64,000 bases of DNA from HGM04593 sp045634365 (GCA_045634365.1 JAZRAC010000064.1:1-64000); one strand, 5' to 3'. Positions 1 through 8,142 are shown, counted from the stretch's first letter. Translations and numbers: made by a program. Notes: generated by a model from the sequence alone, not told the origin.

Positions 1-186
1 AAATTTAAATCCAATCCCATAAGAACTGATTTGTAAAAAAAACAATAAACGTTATATGTATCTTCTTGTCAAATCTCGCTCAAATCAACAAAACGCAGTC
101 CAACTCCACTCAAGCCCTAATAGGTGAATTTAAATAGTAGCATTATGCTCATAAAAAAATTATACAACCTGTTTTGTGGTTCAGAA
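1..186. other. window-edge segment without a recognisable gene
   Basis: AT-rich sequence at the window edge. I see no coding frame I can defend. It lies beyond the truncated end of the integrase remnant and may be decayed integrated-element DNA. Confidence 0.4.
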
Positions 187-531
187 TCACAGGATAGACG
201 TTCGGATTGTGCCCCGAATGTAATCGAAGAAAAAGAGTACATTGTGATTATACCAGAGAAATTCAAAGATGATATTCAAAAGCTTGGAGCATTTCTCTTG
301 ATAATTGCGAACCAGTTCATCTTTCTCTCTGTAAATTGGTGCTGATTCCTTGATTTTGAAGTCTTTAGTTAAATCTTTTGGTGTTACAAAGAGGTTAGTG
401 GACAGTCTTTTGATTTTTCGGTTGAGAGAAAATCTTAGCTTTACATTGTAAGTTTTGTCGCCTCTCTTTTCTTCTTTCTTGATTTCCGCGTTGATAGTCA
501 GTATTTTACACGTGTTAAAATTAGGAAACAA
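187..531 (-). pseudogene. truncated tyrosine recombinase (integrase), N-terminal part only
   Basis: The 114-residue frame resembles the N-terminal arm-binding region of Bacteroidetes phage/ICE tyrosine integrases: a K-G-D-x-T-Y-N-V-K-L-R strand, then R-K-I-K-R-L-S-T-N-L-F-V and D-L-T-K-D-F-K-I-K, followed by a helix resembling the start of the core-binding domain. Family members are usually about 400 residues. The catalytic domain with its R...H-x-x-R...Y residues is absent, so this should not be a working recombinase. It lies about 420 bases from a tRNA gene, next to a stray tRNA 3'-end copy, as expected for a decayed element whose integrase sat beside its attachment site. The family assignment is from memory of the pattern, not from a search. 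Confidence 0.6.
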
Positions 532-645
532 TTAGAAACAAACCGTGTAAAAAGGCTATAAAACTACCGAATTTGGGTTGTTTTTCTTGGGATTTCTTGC
601 ATCAGTTCCATCTCCTCCATCGCCCACAGATAGTAATTTATACAA

Positions 646-690
646 AAAAGAAAGAGGTTAAACATCTTTATTCTCAGATATTTAACCTCT
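646..690 (-). terminator. hairpin terminator behind the tRNA 3'-end remnant
   Basis: A 10-bp perfect stem (AGAGGTTAAA at 653-662 with TTTAACCTCT at 681-690) is followed on the minus strand by a T-rich run. It sits just downstream of the stray tRNA 3' end, in the same arrangement as the terminator behind the intact tRNA gene. Confidence 0.55.
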
Positions 691-700
691 CTTGTTCTTG

Positions 701-719
701 TGGGCCATCCAGGGCCTGA
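701..719 (-). repeat. stray copy of the tRNA 3' end (candidate attachment-site remnant)
   Basis: Nineteen bases match the 3' end of the intact tRNA at 954-972 with two differences. No D-arm or anticodon arm follows, so it is not a tRNA gene. With the integrase remnant beside it, the simplest reading is the duplicated attachment core left by an element that integrated into the tRNA 3' end. Confidence 0.5.
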
Positions 720-926
720 GATTTGTCTCGCAGAGACCCATCGACTTCGTGTTTGCAGTCGGCGTAGCCGGTGCAAACAATTAAACGAAGGAGATAACCG
801 CAGGTGAAAGCTGAGCCAATGAGCGAGGCTTCGACAACACCGACAGCCATTAGTCGCAGACAGCGTGGAGAAGTCACGCCCTGCGGGTGGCGACAAGGAG
901 GCGTTGTCAAAGCCCTACCTATAAAA
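720..926. other. GC-rich structured segment of unknown function
   Basis: This stretch is visibly richer in G and C than its surroundings and holds several compact inverted repeats: GAGA/TCTC near 718-730, a nested hairpin GTTTGCA...TGCAAAC near 750-777 with inner CGGC/GCCG, and GCGTG/CACGC near 863-881. Minus-strand frames through it exist but have low-complexity Cys/Arg/Ser composition and no recognisable domain. It could be a structured RNA or residual element DNA. Confidence 0.3.
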
Positions 927-950
927 AAAGAGAACCGTAAGGTTCTCTTT
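927..950 (-). terminator. tRNA terminator
   Basis: A perfect 10-bp stem, AAAGAGAACC with GGTTCTCTTT around a 4-base loop, is followed by T residues when read on the minus strand. It lies 4 bases past the tRNA 3' end. Confidence 0.85.
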
Positions 951-953
951 AAG

Positions 954-1027
954 TGGGCCATCTAGGGCTTGAACCTAGGACCTCCAGATTATGAGTCTGT
1001 TGCTCTAACCAACTGAGCTAAAAGCCC
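954..1027 (-). tRNA. tRNA with anticodon CAU (probably elongator Met)
   Basis: The minus strand folds as a cloverleaf: acceptor GGGCTTT with ATGGCCC, D stem GCTC/GAGC, anticodon loop CTCATAA (anticodon CAT), and T stem CTAGG/CCTAG with loop TTCAAGC. Discriminator A is followed by CT, so the CCA tail is not encoded. The acceptor has one T-T mismatch and a G-T pair, and the top pair of the anticodon stem is A-G. Elongator Met is the first guess; a lysidine-modified Ile tRNA also carries CAU and cannot be excluded by eye. Confidence 0.88.
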
Positions 1028-1152
1028 GAGTATCTCTTTTAGAAATACGGTGCAAAAGTAATACATTTTATTTATAGAAACAAGGTTTTTGAGAAAAAAA
1101 ATATATCTTCGCGTTTAAGAAACAAAGATTGTGGTATTTCCACTATGTAATT

Positions 1153-1797
1153 ATGGCATTTAAGAAGAAAAATCTCATATTCGACCTTGGCGGAATATTG
1201 CTCGATATTCACCCTTCGCGCACATTTGCGGCTTTTGCTCGGTTGGGGGTGGACGAGAAATTGCTCACAGAGACTCATTCGTTGGCCAATAGCACTATGT
1301 TGGCTTTTGAAACGGGGAAAATTTCAATCCCGGAATTGCTCTCCTATATAGCAACCTTATTGCCACCCGAGGCGCGTAATCTCCCTGCCGAGGAACTTGA
1401 AACTCGCGTGCGCGATGCTTGGTGTGCGCTCATTGGCGAGCTTCCGCTCTATAAATGGCAGCGACTGTCGCAGTTGCGTGACTGCGGGCATAATATTTTC
1501 CTGTTGAGCAATACAAATGCAATGCATTGGGAGGCAATTTCGCGTAATATTGCGGCGTTGGAGGGGCGCAGGGTCGAGGAGTATTTCGACCGCCTTTTTC
1601 TCTCATACAAAATGAATCTGTGCAAGCCTTGTACCGAGATTTTCACCCGAGTGCTTGCCGAGGCTGGGATTTCTGCCGCCGATACGCTGTTTTTCGACGA
1701 TTCGGCCGATAATTGCGCTGCGGCAAGGAGTGTGGGCATTGAATCGGTGCTTGTTGAGAGAAATTCTCCTTGGGGCGATTTTTTATTGAAGGATTAA
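1153..1797 (+). CDS. HAD-family phosphatase (HAD-IA type)
   Basis: The 214-residue soluble protein starts K-K-K-N-L-I-F-D-L-G-G-I-L-L, the HAD motif I in the F-D-L-G-G variant seen in YihX-like sugar-phosphate phosphatases. Motif II is the L-L-S-N-T-N segment in mid-protein, a motif III lysine lies in Y-K-M-N-L-C-K-P, and F-F-D-D-S-A-D-N is motif IV. The second Asp of classical motif I is Gly here, as in many HAD-IA members. The first in-frame start upstream is TTG; ATG at 1153 begins directly at the fold and is preferred. ribF follows 10 bases later and the two are probably co-transcribed. The substrate is unknown; small phosphorylated metabolites are the family norm. Confidence 0.85.
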   Translation: MAFKKKNLIFDLGGILLDIHPSRTFAAFARLGVDEKLLTETHSLANSTMLAFETGKISIPELLSYIATLLPPEARNLPAEELETRVRDAWCALIGELPLYKWQRLSQLRDCGHNIFLLSNTNAMHWEAISRNIAALEGRRVEEYFDRLFLSYKMNLCKPCTEIFTRVLAEAGISAADTLFFDDSADNCAAARSVGIESVLVERNSPWGDFLLKD

Positions 1798-1807
1798 AGT
1801 AGAGAGT

Positions 1808-2734
1808 ATGGAGATAATTACAGATATAGATAATTTGAATATAATCCCGATGGCTGCAACCATCGGTTCGTTTGATGGGCTGCACAAAGGGCACGTGGCG
1901 ATGATAAATGAGCTGCGCAGTGTTGCCGAGCAGCGTGGAATGCCTGTTTGTGTAATAACTTTTGCACGGCACCCACGCATATTGTTCGGCGCCGAATGTG
2001 AGCCGTTCCTGCTCACCACCAACAGCGAAAAAGTTACCTTGCTCGAAGAACTGGGCGTGGAGCGTTGCATATTGCTTGAATTTGACAGCTATATGGCCTC
2101 GATGAGTGCCGAGCGTTTTATGAAGGAGGTTCTTAAAGAGAAACTGGGCGTGGAACTGTTGGCCGTGGGCTATGACCACCATTTTGGACGGCCGCAGGAG
2201 ACAGAAGAGGGTATTGAGGATTATGTGAAATATGGTAAGGCTCTTGGCATTGAGGTTTTCCGCACGGAGCAGTATTTGTTGGATGGTAGCAAGGTTAGTT
2301 CGTCGCAGGTGCGCAGGGCTCTTGCTGCGGGCGATATGCAGGCGGCTGCAAATTTGCTCGGGCGTCCCTATTCGTTACAGGGTACCGTGGGGCACGGAGC
2401 GGCGCTTGGGCGCACAATAGGCTTTCCCACGGCAAATGTGGTGCTTGGCGATGAAATAAAGATGTTGCCCCGCGACGGAGTATACGAGGTTGAGGTGCTG
2501 GTAGCCTGTGAGCGCTACAAGGGGGTGATGAACATTGGGGTAAAGCCCACTTTGCAGGGTGTAAATGTGCGCACGGCCGAGGTTCATATTCTCGATTTTT
2601 CGGCCGATATTTACAACGAGAAGATTGCGGTGGAGTTTGTGCGCCGTCTGCGCGATGAGCAATCGTTTGGGAGTGTCGATGCGTTGCGTTTGCAGATTGG
2701 GGTGGATGTGGCTCGTGTGAAACGGGGTATTTAA
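1808..2734 (+). CDS. ribF: bifunctional riboflavin kinase / FAD synthetase
   Basis: It makes FMN from riboflavin and ATP, then FAD from FMN and ATP, in the cytoplasm. The N-terminal FAD synthetase half has A-T-I-G-S-F-D-G-L-H-K-G-H (about residues 17-29), the nucleotidyltransferase H-x-G-H-type motif, and S-S-S-Q-V-R-R near residue 165. The C-terminal flavokinase half starts near residue 185 and has the G-F-P-T-A-N-V motif, then D-G-V-Y-E-V-E-V and M-N-I-G-V-K-P-T. At 308 residues it is the normal length for the family. It lies between a HAD phosphatase and a CPBP protease with almost no spacing. No FMN riboswitch is visible upstream. Confidence 0.95.
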   Translation: MEIITDIDNLNIIPMAATIGSFDGLHKGHVAMINELRSVAEQRGMPVCVITFARHPRILFGAECEPFLLTTNSEKVTLLEELGVERCILLEFDSYMASMSAERFMKEVLKEKLGVELLAVGYDHHFGRPQETEEGIEDYVKYGKALGIEVFRTEQYLLDGSKVSSSQVRRALAAGDMQAAANLLGRPYSLQGTVGHGAALGRTIGFPTANVVLGDEIKMLPRDGVYEVEVLVACERYKGVMNIGVKPTLQGVNVRTAEVHILDFSADIYNEKIAVEFVRRLRDEQSFGSVDALRLQIGVDVARVKRGI

Positions 2735-2746
2735 TTGTTGATTATT

Positions 2747-3622
2747 ATGCCTTTGATTACAATAAAGCGTTTTTATCCGTTTGTCACAATAGTAAAACTG
2801 CTGGCCGTTTTTTTGGTCTATCAGTATGTTTTTGTGATAGTGGGGCAATTGGTGGCTTTTATCTCCTTCCGGCAATTGGTGGAGCCTGTGTCGTATAGTG
2901 TGTTTACAGCTTCGCCCACTGCTGCAATGACCGCGTATGCGGTGGAGGGTGTAGCTGTGGGGATGTTTCTCTCTTCGTTGGCTACAATAGCTCACCTTCT
3001 CATTTTCGGGTATGTGCGCATTAGAAAAGGTTTTTTGAAGGAGGTGGGTCGCGGAGTGCTTGCCCTCTGCACGCTTTTTATATTTTGTATGATGGTGGTG
3101 TTCAATATTGTTGCAGTGTGGCTGGGGCTTGAAAATAGTATGCAGCAGGATATTGAGCTATTGCTTAAAAGTGGTGCGGGGATTGTGTCGATGGCTATTC
3201 TGGCTCCCATTCTTGAAGAGCTCCTCTTCCGTGGGGCTATACAGGGGATGCTGATGCGTTATTTCAAAAATCCGTGGGTGGGTATATTGCTTGCCTCCTT
3301 GTCGTTTGGCATTATACATATAAATCCTATTCAGGTGTTCTATGCTACCTGTCTGGGAGTGGGATTCGGCTGGGTTTATTATCGCACGGGCAGTCTGTTG
3401 CCTGCAATTGTGGGGCACATATTGAATAATTCGTTGGCGGTGGTCAACGGGCTTATATGGGGAATGGATGGCGACCTTGATGTTCCTGCCGGAACGGGTG
3501 GCGAGCTATCATCTGTGCTGTTTTTCTCTGTTGCAGTGATTGTGATTACCTGTTTTATAAACAGATGGCAACCGGCTGTGCCTGTGCCGTGGCGCGAGAC
3601 GGGAGATGTAAATAACCAATAA
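2747..3622 (+). CDS. CPBP-family intramembrane protease
   Basis: A 291-residue multi-pass membrane protein. Several hydrophobic segments precede and surround the CPBP (Abi/Rce1-like) motifs: E-E-L-L-F-R-G near residue 160, F-G-I-I-H-I-N-P near 187, and G-H-I-L-N-N-S near 223, which hold the catalytic Glu and metal-binding His/Asn residues. The family cleaves substrates inside the membrane; the substrate here is unknown. The frame is open from a TTG directly after the ribF stop, but the ATG 12 bases later is the better start. It ends in a long inverted repeat shared with the convergent gene. Confidence 0.88.
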   Translation: MPLITIKRFYPFVTIVKLLAVFLVYQYVFVIVGQLVAFISFRQLVEPVSYSVFTASPTAAMTAYAVEGVAVGMFLSSLATIAHLLIFGYVRIRKGFLKEVGRGVLALCTLFIFCMMVVFNIVAVWLGLENSMQQDIELLLKSGAGIVSMAILAPILEELLFRGAIQGMLMRYFKNPWVGILLASLSFGIIHINPIQVFYATCLGVGFGWVYYRTGSLLPAIVGHILNNSLAVVNGLIWGMDGDLDVPAGTGGELSSVLFFSVAVIVITCFINRWQPAVPVPWRETGDVNNQ

Positions 3623-3664
3623 AAAAAACGAGCTTTCAGGCTCGTTTTTTTTTTATTGGTTATT
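3611..3664. terminator. bidirectional terminator, extended inverted repeat
   Basis: The core is CGAGC-TTTCAG-GCTCG flanked by A8 and T10 runs. The symmetry continues outward through AATAACCAAT and ATTGGTTATT, giving arms of about 23-25 bases. It covers the stop codon of the CPBP gene and touches the end of the convergent nucleotidyltransferase, so it should terminate both. Confidence 0.9.
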
Positions 3665-4466
3665 TACGGGAGCTGTTTATAAACTCTTCGGCAGGCTTCA
3701 ATGCATCGAGCTTGCCCACATCTATAAATTCGAGCTTGTCGGCAACAACGCCGTATATGGGGTACTTGGCTGCGGCCCACATATAGAAACTCATTATGGG
3801 GAAGCGTGTACCGCGCTTTTCGTCAATGGGCAATCCTTTTTCTTTAACATATTCCTCCATAAGTTCTAATACTTTGTCGCTCAATATGTGTATGCCCGAA
3901 AAGGCGAGTGCGCGGCATTGTGCGGGGATAATGTCGGGCGAGGTAACGTGGTGGTCGCCTGTGTCGGTGTTCATCCACCCTACGAGGCGCATATCTTCGG
4001 GGTTGAAGAGAAGGAAACGGGTGGTCTTTCTCTCGCTCACCAAGAGGCTTGCAAGAGCATCCTCGCGCATTTGTGTGGCGAACCACTCAATATCGCAATT
4101 AGAGAGAATATCTACGTTGTGTATGAGGAACTTCCCGCAGCCTTGCAGATAGGGGCGTGCGTGCAATACTGCACCGCCTGTTTCTAGAAGCTGCTCGCGC
4201 TCGTCGCTTATCTCCATAAGCATTTTGCCTTCGTTTTTCTGCTCTTTGTTGCGCACAATCCAAGGTTGCGAGGCTATCCAATCTTCTATTTTGTCGGCAA
4301 AATAGTGTATGTTTACCACCGCTTCGTCTATGCCTGCTGCCTGTAGTTTGCGTGCAACGTGTTCTATGAGCGGTTTTTTGCACACGGGAACGAGTGCTTT
4401 GGGGAGAGTGTCGGTGAGGGGTTTCAGGCGGGTGCCAAGCCCCGCGGCGAATATCATTGCTTTCAT
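3660..4466 (-). CDS. sugar-1-phosphate nucleotidyltransferase
   Basis: The start M-K-A-M-I-F-A-A-G-L-G-T-R-L followed by P-L-T-D-T-L-P-K-A-L-V-P-V is the NTP-transferase signature (G-x-G-T-R plus the P-K-x-L/V loop). H-N-V-D-I-L-S carries the metal-binding Asp, and F-S-G-I-H-I-L is the product-binding segment. There is no C-terminal left-handed beta-helix, which matches short enzymes of the MurU / mannose-1-phosphate guanylyltransferase type (268 residues). The reaction is probably NTP plus sugar-1-phosphate giving NDP-sugar, but the substrate cannot be read from the sequence. It is transcribed alone, convergent with the CPBP gene. Confidence 0.85.
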   Translation of the reverse strand: MKAMIFAAGLGTRLKPLTDTLPKALVPVCKKPLIEHVARKLQAAGIDEAVVNIHYFADKIEDWIASQPWIVRNKEQKNEGKMLMEISDEREQLLETGGAVLHARPYLQGCGKFLIHNVDILSNCDIEWFATQMREDALASLLVSERKTTRFLLFNPEDMRLVGWMNTDTGDHHVTSPDIIPAQCRALAFSGIHILSDKVLELMEEYVKEKGLPIDEKRGTRFPIMSFYMWAAAKYPIYGVVADKLEFIDVGKLDALKPAEEFINSSRK

Positions 4467-4558
4467 TTTGGTTGTTCTTTATTGCAAATGTAGCCATTTA
4501 TCTTTAATGTCGCAAATTTGTTGTATCTTCGCGGGGAATTTAAAAGAATGGTATATAT

Positions 4559-6193
4559 ATGGTATCGGTCGATGGACTTGCCGTTGAGTTTGGCGGCACA
4601 ACTCTTTTCAGCGATGTTTCGTTTGTTATTAACGACAAGGATCGTATAGCACTTATGGGCAAGAATGGAGCAGGCAAGAGCACGCTGCTTAAAATTCTTG
4701 CGGGGGTGAGGCAGGCTACGCGCGGTGTGGTGTCGGCACCCAAGGATACTGTTATTGCTTATCTGCCGCAGCATTTGATGACCGAGGATGGTCGCACGGT
4801 GTTCGAGGAGGCTTCGCAGGCGTTTGCCCATCTGTATGAAATGGAGGCCGAGATTGAAAATCTGAATAATCAGCTTGCCACACGCACCGATTATGAGAGC
4901 GACGAATATATGGCACTCATCGAGGAGGTTGCCACAAAGAGCGAGAAGTTTTATGCCATAGATATGACTCACTTCGAGGAGGATGTAGAGAAGACTCTTT
5001 TGGGTCTTGGCTTTGAGCGTAAGGATTTCAACCGCCAGACGAGTGAATTCTCGGGTGGTTGGCGTATGCGCATAGAGCTGGCAAAAATGCTTCTGCGCAA
5101 TCCCGATGTACTGTTGCTCGACGAGCCCACCAACCACCTTGACATTGAGTCGATAGGCTGGCTCGAAGAGTTCCTCATAAACAACGGCAAGGCGGTGGTT
5201 GTGATAAGCCACGACCGTAAATTTGTGGATAATATAACCACACGTACCATCGAGGTTACAATGGGGCGCATATACGACTACAAGGTCAATTATTCGCAGT
5301 ATCTTGTGCTGCGCAAGGAGCGCCGCGAGCAGCAGATGAAGCAGTGGGAGGAGCAGCAGAAGATGATTCAGGAGACCAAGGATTTTATTGAGCGTTTCAA
5401 GGGCACATATTCAAAGACTTTGCAGGTGCAGAGCCGTGTGAAGATGCTCGAAAAACTCGAAATAATTGAGGTTGACGAGGAGGATACCTCGGCTTTGAGG
5501 CTGAAATTTCCACCCTCGCCTCGCTCGGGGCAGTATCCTGTGATAATGGAGGGTGTGGGCAAGGACTTTGGCGAGAAGCGCATCTTCTCGGGTGCCACCC
5601 TCACAATAGAGCGAGGCAATAAAGTGGCTTTTGTGGGACGCAACGGCGAGGGAAAGTCCACTATGGTAAAGTGCATAATGAAGGAACTTGAACACGAGGG
5701 TTCGTTGCAGTTGGGACACAATGTGCAGATTGGTTATTTTGCACAGAATCAGGCATCGTTGCTCGATGAAAATCTCACAGTATTTCAAACGATAGACGAT
5801 GTTGCGAAGGGGGATATACGCAACAAGATACGCGACCTGCTGGGCGCGTTTATGTTCGGTGGCGAGGCGAGTGCCAAGAAGGTGAAAGTGCTGTCGGGTG
5901 GCGAGCGCACCCGTTTGGCATTGATGAAACTGCTGTTGGAGCCTGTGAATCTGCTCATACTCGACGAGCCCACCAATCACCTCGATCTTAAAACAAAGGA
6001 TATTCTTAAACAGGCATTGCAGGACTTCGACGGAACGCTCATCTGCGTGAGTCACGACCGCGATTTTCTCGATGGCCTTGTAACAAAGGTCTATGAATTC
6101 GGTCATGGGCGTGTGCGCGAGCATCTGTGCGGCGTGTATGAATTTCTCGCGTCGAAAAAGATGGAGGAGTTGCAGGAACTTGAACGCAAGTAG
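4559..6193 (+). CDS. ABC-F family ATPase (Uup/EttA-like)
   Basis: Two ABC ATPase cassettes without membrane segments. Cassette 1 has Walker A G-K-N-G-A-G-K-S-T (about 34-42), signature F-S-G-G-W-R-M-R (about 164) and Walker B L-L-L-D-E-P-T-N-H-L-D (about 185). Cassette 2 has G-R-N-G-E-G-K-S-T (about 360), L-S-G-G-E-R-T-R (about 444) and L-I-L-D-E-P-T-N-H-L-D (about 466). The charged linker between them (about 245-320) is the P-site tRNA-interaction region of this family. Members bind ribosomes and relieve stalling or control translation. It has no long C-terminal coiled coil, so Uup is not a full match. A TATCTTCG element at 4524-4531 may be its -7 box. Confidence 0.93.
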   Translation: MVSVDGLAVEFGGTTLFSDVSFVINDKDRIALMGKNGAGKSTLLKILAGVRQATRGVVSAPKDTVIAYLPQHLMTEDGRTVFEEASQAFAHLYEMEAEIENLNNQLATRTDYESDEYMALIEEVATKSEKFYAIDMTHFEEDVEKTLLGLGFERKDFNRQTSEFSGGWRMRIELAKMLLRNPDVLLLDEPTNHLDIESIGWLEEFLINNGKAVVVISHDRKFVDNITTRTIEVTMGRIYDYKVNYSQYLVLRKERREQQMKQWEEQQKMIQETKDFIERFKGTYSKTLQVQSRVKMLEKLEIIEVDEEDTSALRLKFPPSPRSGQYPVIMEGVGKDFGEKRIFSGATLTIERGNKVAFVGRNGEGKSTMVKCIMKELEHEGSLQLGHNVQIGYFAQNQASLLDENLTVFQTIDDVAKGDIRNKIRDLLGAFMFGGEASAKKVKVLSGGERTRLALMKLLLEPVNLLILDEPTNHLDLKTKDILKQALQDFDGTLICVSHDRDFLDGLVTKVYEFGHGRVREHLCGVYEFLASKKMEELQELERK

Positions 6194-6208
6194 TTCGCAC
6201 ATACATAT

Positions 6209-6249
6209 AACAATATAGCCGACACTGCAAAGTGTCGGCTATATTGTTT
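6209..6249. terminator. strong bidirectional terminator
   Basis: A long perfect stem, ATATAGCCGACACT with AGTGTCGGCTATAT around loop GCAA, is flanked by A- and T-rich ends. It separates the ABC-F gene from the convergent end of the polysaccharide operon and should stop both. Confidence 0.9.
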
Positions 6250-6272
6250 ATACAAGAAGTTACAACTGTTTG

Positions 6273-6905
6273 CTACAATAAATTCACATCCCAATTGATA
6301 TTCTCTTTAATCTTCTTTGCTGGGCTGCCGGCCAGAATTATATTATTCTCGTATGGCACTTTGCTCGATACAAGAGATTTTGCAGCAATAATATTATTGT
6401 CGGCTATTCGGCTGCCTTTTAGAATGAGAACTCCCAATCCCACCCACACGTGGTTGCCAATTTCTATATCCTGCGCCGGATTTATTCTCTTGCCATCGCT
6501 GTCTACTATTGAGTGCGAGTCGGTGGTACGTATCAGCGTGTCGTGGGCAAAAGCAACATCATTTCCTACAATAATTTTTTTCCCTTCGCAGGCTGCAAAC
6601 TGCACGTTACGGGCAATGCCGCATCTGTCGCCAATTACTATTTCATTTCCTTTATTCTCTAAATGAAATTCCATATCACATATATTGCAACTGCTCCCTA
6701 TTTTTATGGAACTGTCCGATGCAAGGAACGTGAATGTGCAACCACTGATAAGTGTGCCGGGTTCAATAATTATCTTGTTGCCTTTTCCTTTATTCTTTAT
6801 ATTGCACCTTTTAAGACGCGAACCGCGGCCTAATTGTAACTCCACCCCTTTGTAACGGAATTTCAAAATGGTAACAAGGCGTGTAATCTCTTTAAGGATA
6901 TTCAT
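6273..6905 (-). CDS. hexapeptide-repeat O-acetyltransferase (last gene of polysaccharide locus)
   Basis: The protein is built of hexapeptide repeats (I-I-I-E-P-G, I-K-I-G-S-S, I-V-I-G-D-R, I-E-I-G-N-H, V-W-V-G-L-G) that fold as a left-handed beta-helix and ends with G-S-P-A-K-K-I, the usual close of WbbJ/MaaA-type acetyltransferases. The H-D-T-L-I-R-T-T-D-S-H segment carries the likely catalytic His. It probably acetylates a sugar of the exported polysaccharide. It is the 3'-most gene of the locus and ends 24 bases before the strong terminator. Confidence 0.85.
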   Translation of the reverse strand: MNILKEITRLVTILKFRYKGVELQLGRGSRLKRCNIKNKGKGNKIIIEPGTLISGCTFTFLASDSSIKIGSSCNICDMEFHLENKGNEIVIGDRCGIARNVQFAACEGKKIIVGNDVAFAHDTLIRTTDSHSIVDSDGKRINPAQDIEIGNHVWVGLGVLILKGSRIADNNIIAAKSLVSSKVPYENNIILAGSPAKKIKENINWDVNLL

Positions 6906-6920
6906 AAGATATAATTGTTT

Positions 6921-7988
6921 TTAATAGATACTTTCATACTCCTTGGTTATCTTTTCCCAAGTGTAATGTTTGCAAGCAATCTCTTTTGTTGCTTCCCCTG
7001 TGAGTCCCTGCTTCTGCAATAGTTGCTGCAACTCCTCACTGTTGCTCCAATAGCTGGCCTTGTTGCAGGTAGTTTCGCAGTTGTACACGCAGTTATATGC
7101 GAGGATGGGGCACCCGAAGAACATTGCCTCCACAAGTGAGGGGTTGGTGCCGCCGGCACTGTGCCCGTGTATGTAGAATTCTGTGTTTGTGCGCAGGGTG
7201 TAGAGAATTTCAAGGTCGTATATGCTGTCGAGCAGTGTAATATTACTGTGATTTTTGTATTGTTCTTTCAGGCGGCGGCTATACTCGTTCTTTTTCCAAT
7301 TTCCGATGAATACCAACTGCTTGCCGCTGTTTGCAAATGCGTCGAGTACTATGTGGCAGTTATTCTCGGGCTCGATGCGGCACACTTTCATCGAGTAGCC
7401 ACGTTTCTCCAATCCGTAACTACGCAGAATTCTATCCTGTGTCTCTTGTGGCACGGGGCGCATCACGTGGTCGCCGCCGTATGTTATGAGCGTTGCATCC
7501 TTCTTGTAACGCCATTTTACATAATCGGCAATTCCTTTATTGTCGGCTATTATAGTGTGGGCCCATTTTACGGCAACAACCTCGGAGAGAAGCAGGAATT
7601 TGCGTATGTGTGCGGTCCATTTGTTACGGCGGTGTTCCAGCCCGTCGATGTTTACAATTATCTTTGCACGGCTCAACAGGCGCAGAAAGGGAAGAAATAT
7701 ACAGCCCGAAACGCCAAGAATGAGCAACGCGTCGTAACCGAATATGGAGCGTATCATTGCTACAATGTCGTAAAAAACACTTTGCGCTCCATTTGCACGC
7801 AGGGGAATGTATTTTAGCTTTGCCCCTTTGTATGTTTGCAACTTTTCGGGCATATCCTTGCTACTGCAATATATGGTGTATTCTATATTATCGCTGCTTC
7901 TCTCGCCGATAATATTTTCAACAAGCGTCTCGAACCCTCCATAGTTGGCGGGAACGCCCTGTATGCCTATTATTGCAACTCTCTTCAT
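6921..7988 (-). CDS. GT4 glycosyltransferase with DUF1972 N-terminus (rhamnosyltransferase-like)
   Basis: The N-terminus M-K-R-V-A-I-I-G-I-Q-G-V-P-A-N-Y-G-G-F-E-T-L-V-E is the DUF1972 signature found in a GT4 group that includes capsule rhamnosyltransferases. The C-terminal half has S-A-G-G-T-N-P-S-L-V-E-A-M-F-F-G-C-P, the GT4 nucleotide-sugar loop. At 355 residues it is the usual length. The donor is probably a nucleotide-activated deoxysugar, but this is inference from relatives. Its ATG overlaps the TGA of a decayed glycosyltransferase fragment, a relic of normal translational coupling. Confidence 0.88.
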   Translation of the reverse strand: MKRVAIIGIQGVPANYGGFETLVENIIGERSSDNIEYTIYCSSKDMPEKLQTYKGAKLKYIPLRANGAQSVFYDIVAMIRSIFGYDALLILGVSGCIFLPFLRLLSRAKIIVNIDGLEHRRNKWTAHIRKFLLLSEVVAVKWAHTIIADNKGIADYVKWRYKKDATLITYGGDHVMRPVPQETQDRILRSYGLEKRGYSMKVCRIEPENNCHIVLDAFANSGKQLVFIGNWKKNEYSRRLKEQYKNHSNITLLDSIYDLEILYTLRTNTEFYIHGHSAGGTNPSLVEAMFFGCPILAYNCVYNCETTCNKASYWSNSEELQQLLQKQGLTGEATKEIACKHYTWEKITKEYESIY

Positions 7989-8142
7989 TGGTCGCTTTTG
8001 TCGTCTCTTATTCTGTTTAAAATGGCACAGGTCATTTGTGTGGCACTGTACTTTTTTGATGTTTTAAGTGCACCAATAGACAAAGATATATATAATTCCC
8101 GATTGGATAAAATATTTTTTATATTCTCTTCAATTACAATGG
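7985..8142 (-). pseudogene. C-terminal remnant of a glycosyltransferase
   Basis: Between two intact GT4 genes, one minus-strand frame stays open for about 50 codons without an ATG near its 5' end. It reads like a GT4 tail: I-E-E-N-I-K-N-I-L-S-N-R-E-L-Y, then S-I-G-A-L-K-T-S-K-K-Y-S, then a charged end, with TGA overlapping the next gene's ATG. The rest of the gene is missing; the upstream GT4 stop codon lies right at its truncated edge. The simplest explanation is a deletion or gene replacement by recombination. The region was found by translating the gap by hand. Confidence 0.55.

Noticed and set aside
564..961. Overlapping minus-strand frames of 110 and 95 codons in the GC-rich segment
   Set aside because: They have Cys/Arg/Ser-rich composition, no domain, and run into the tRNA terminator and tRNA 3' end. 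They look like by-products of structured GC-rich DNA.
5411..6202. Minus-strand frame of 263 codons
   Set aside because: It is antisense to the second ATPase cassette of the ABC-F gene, which is intact; no domain is visible.
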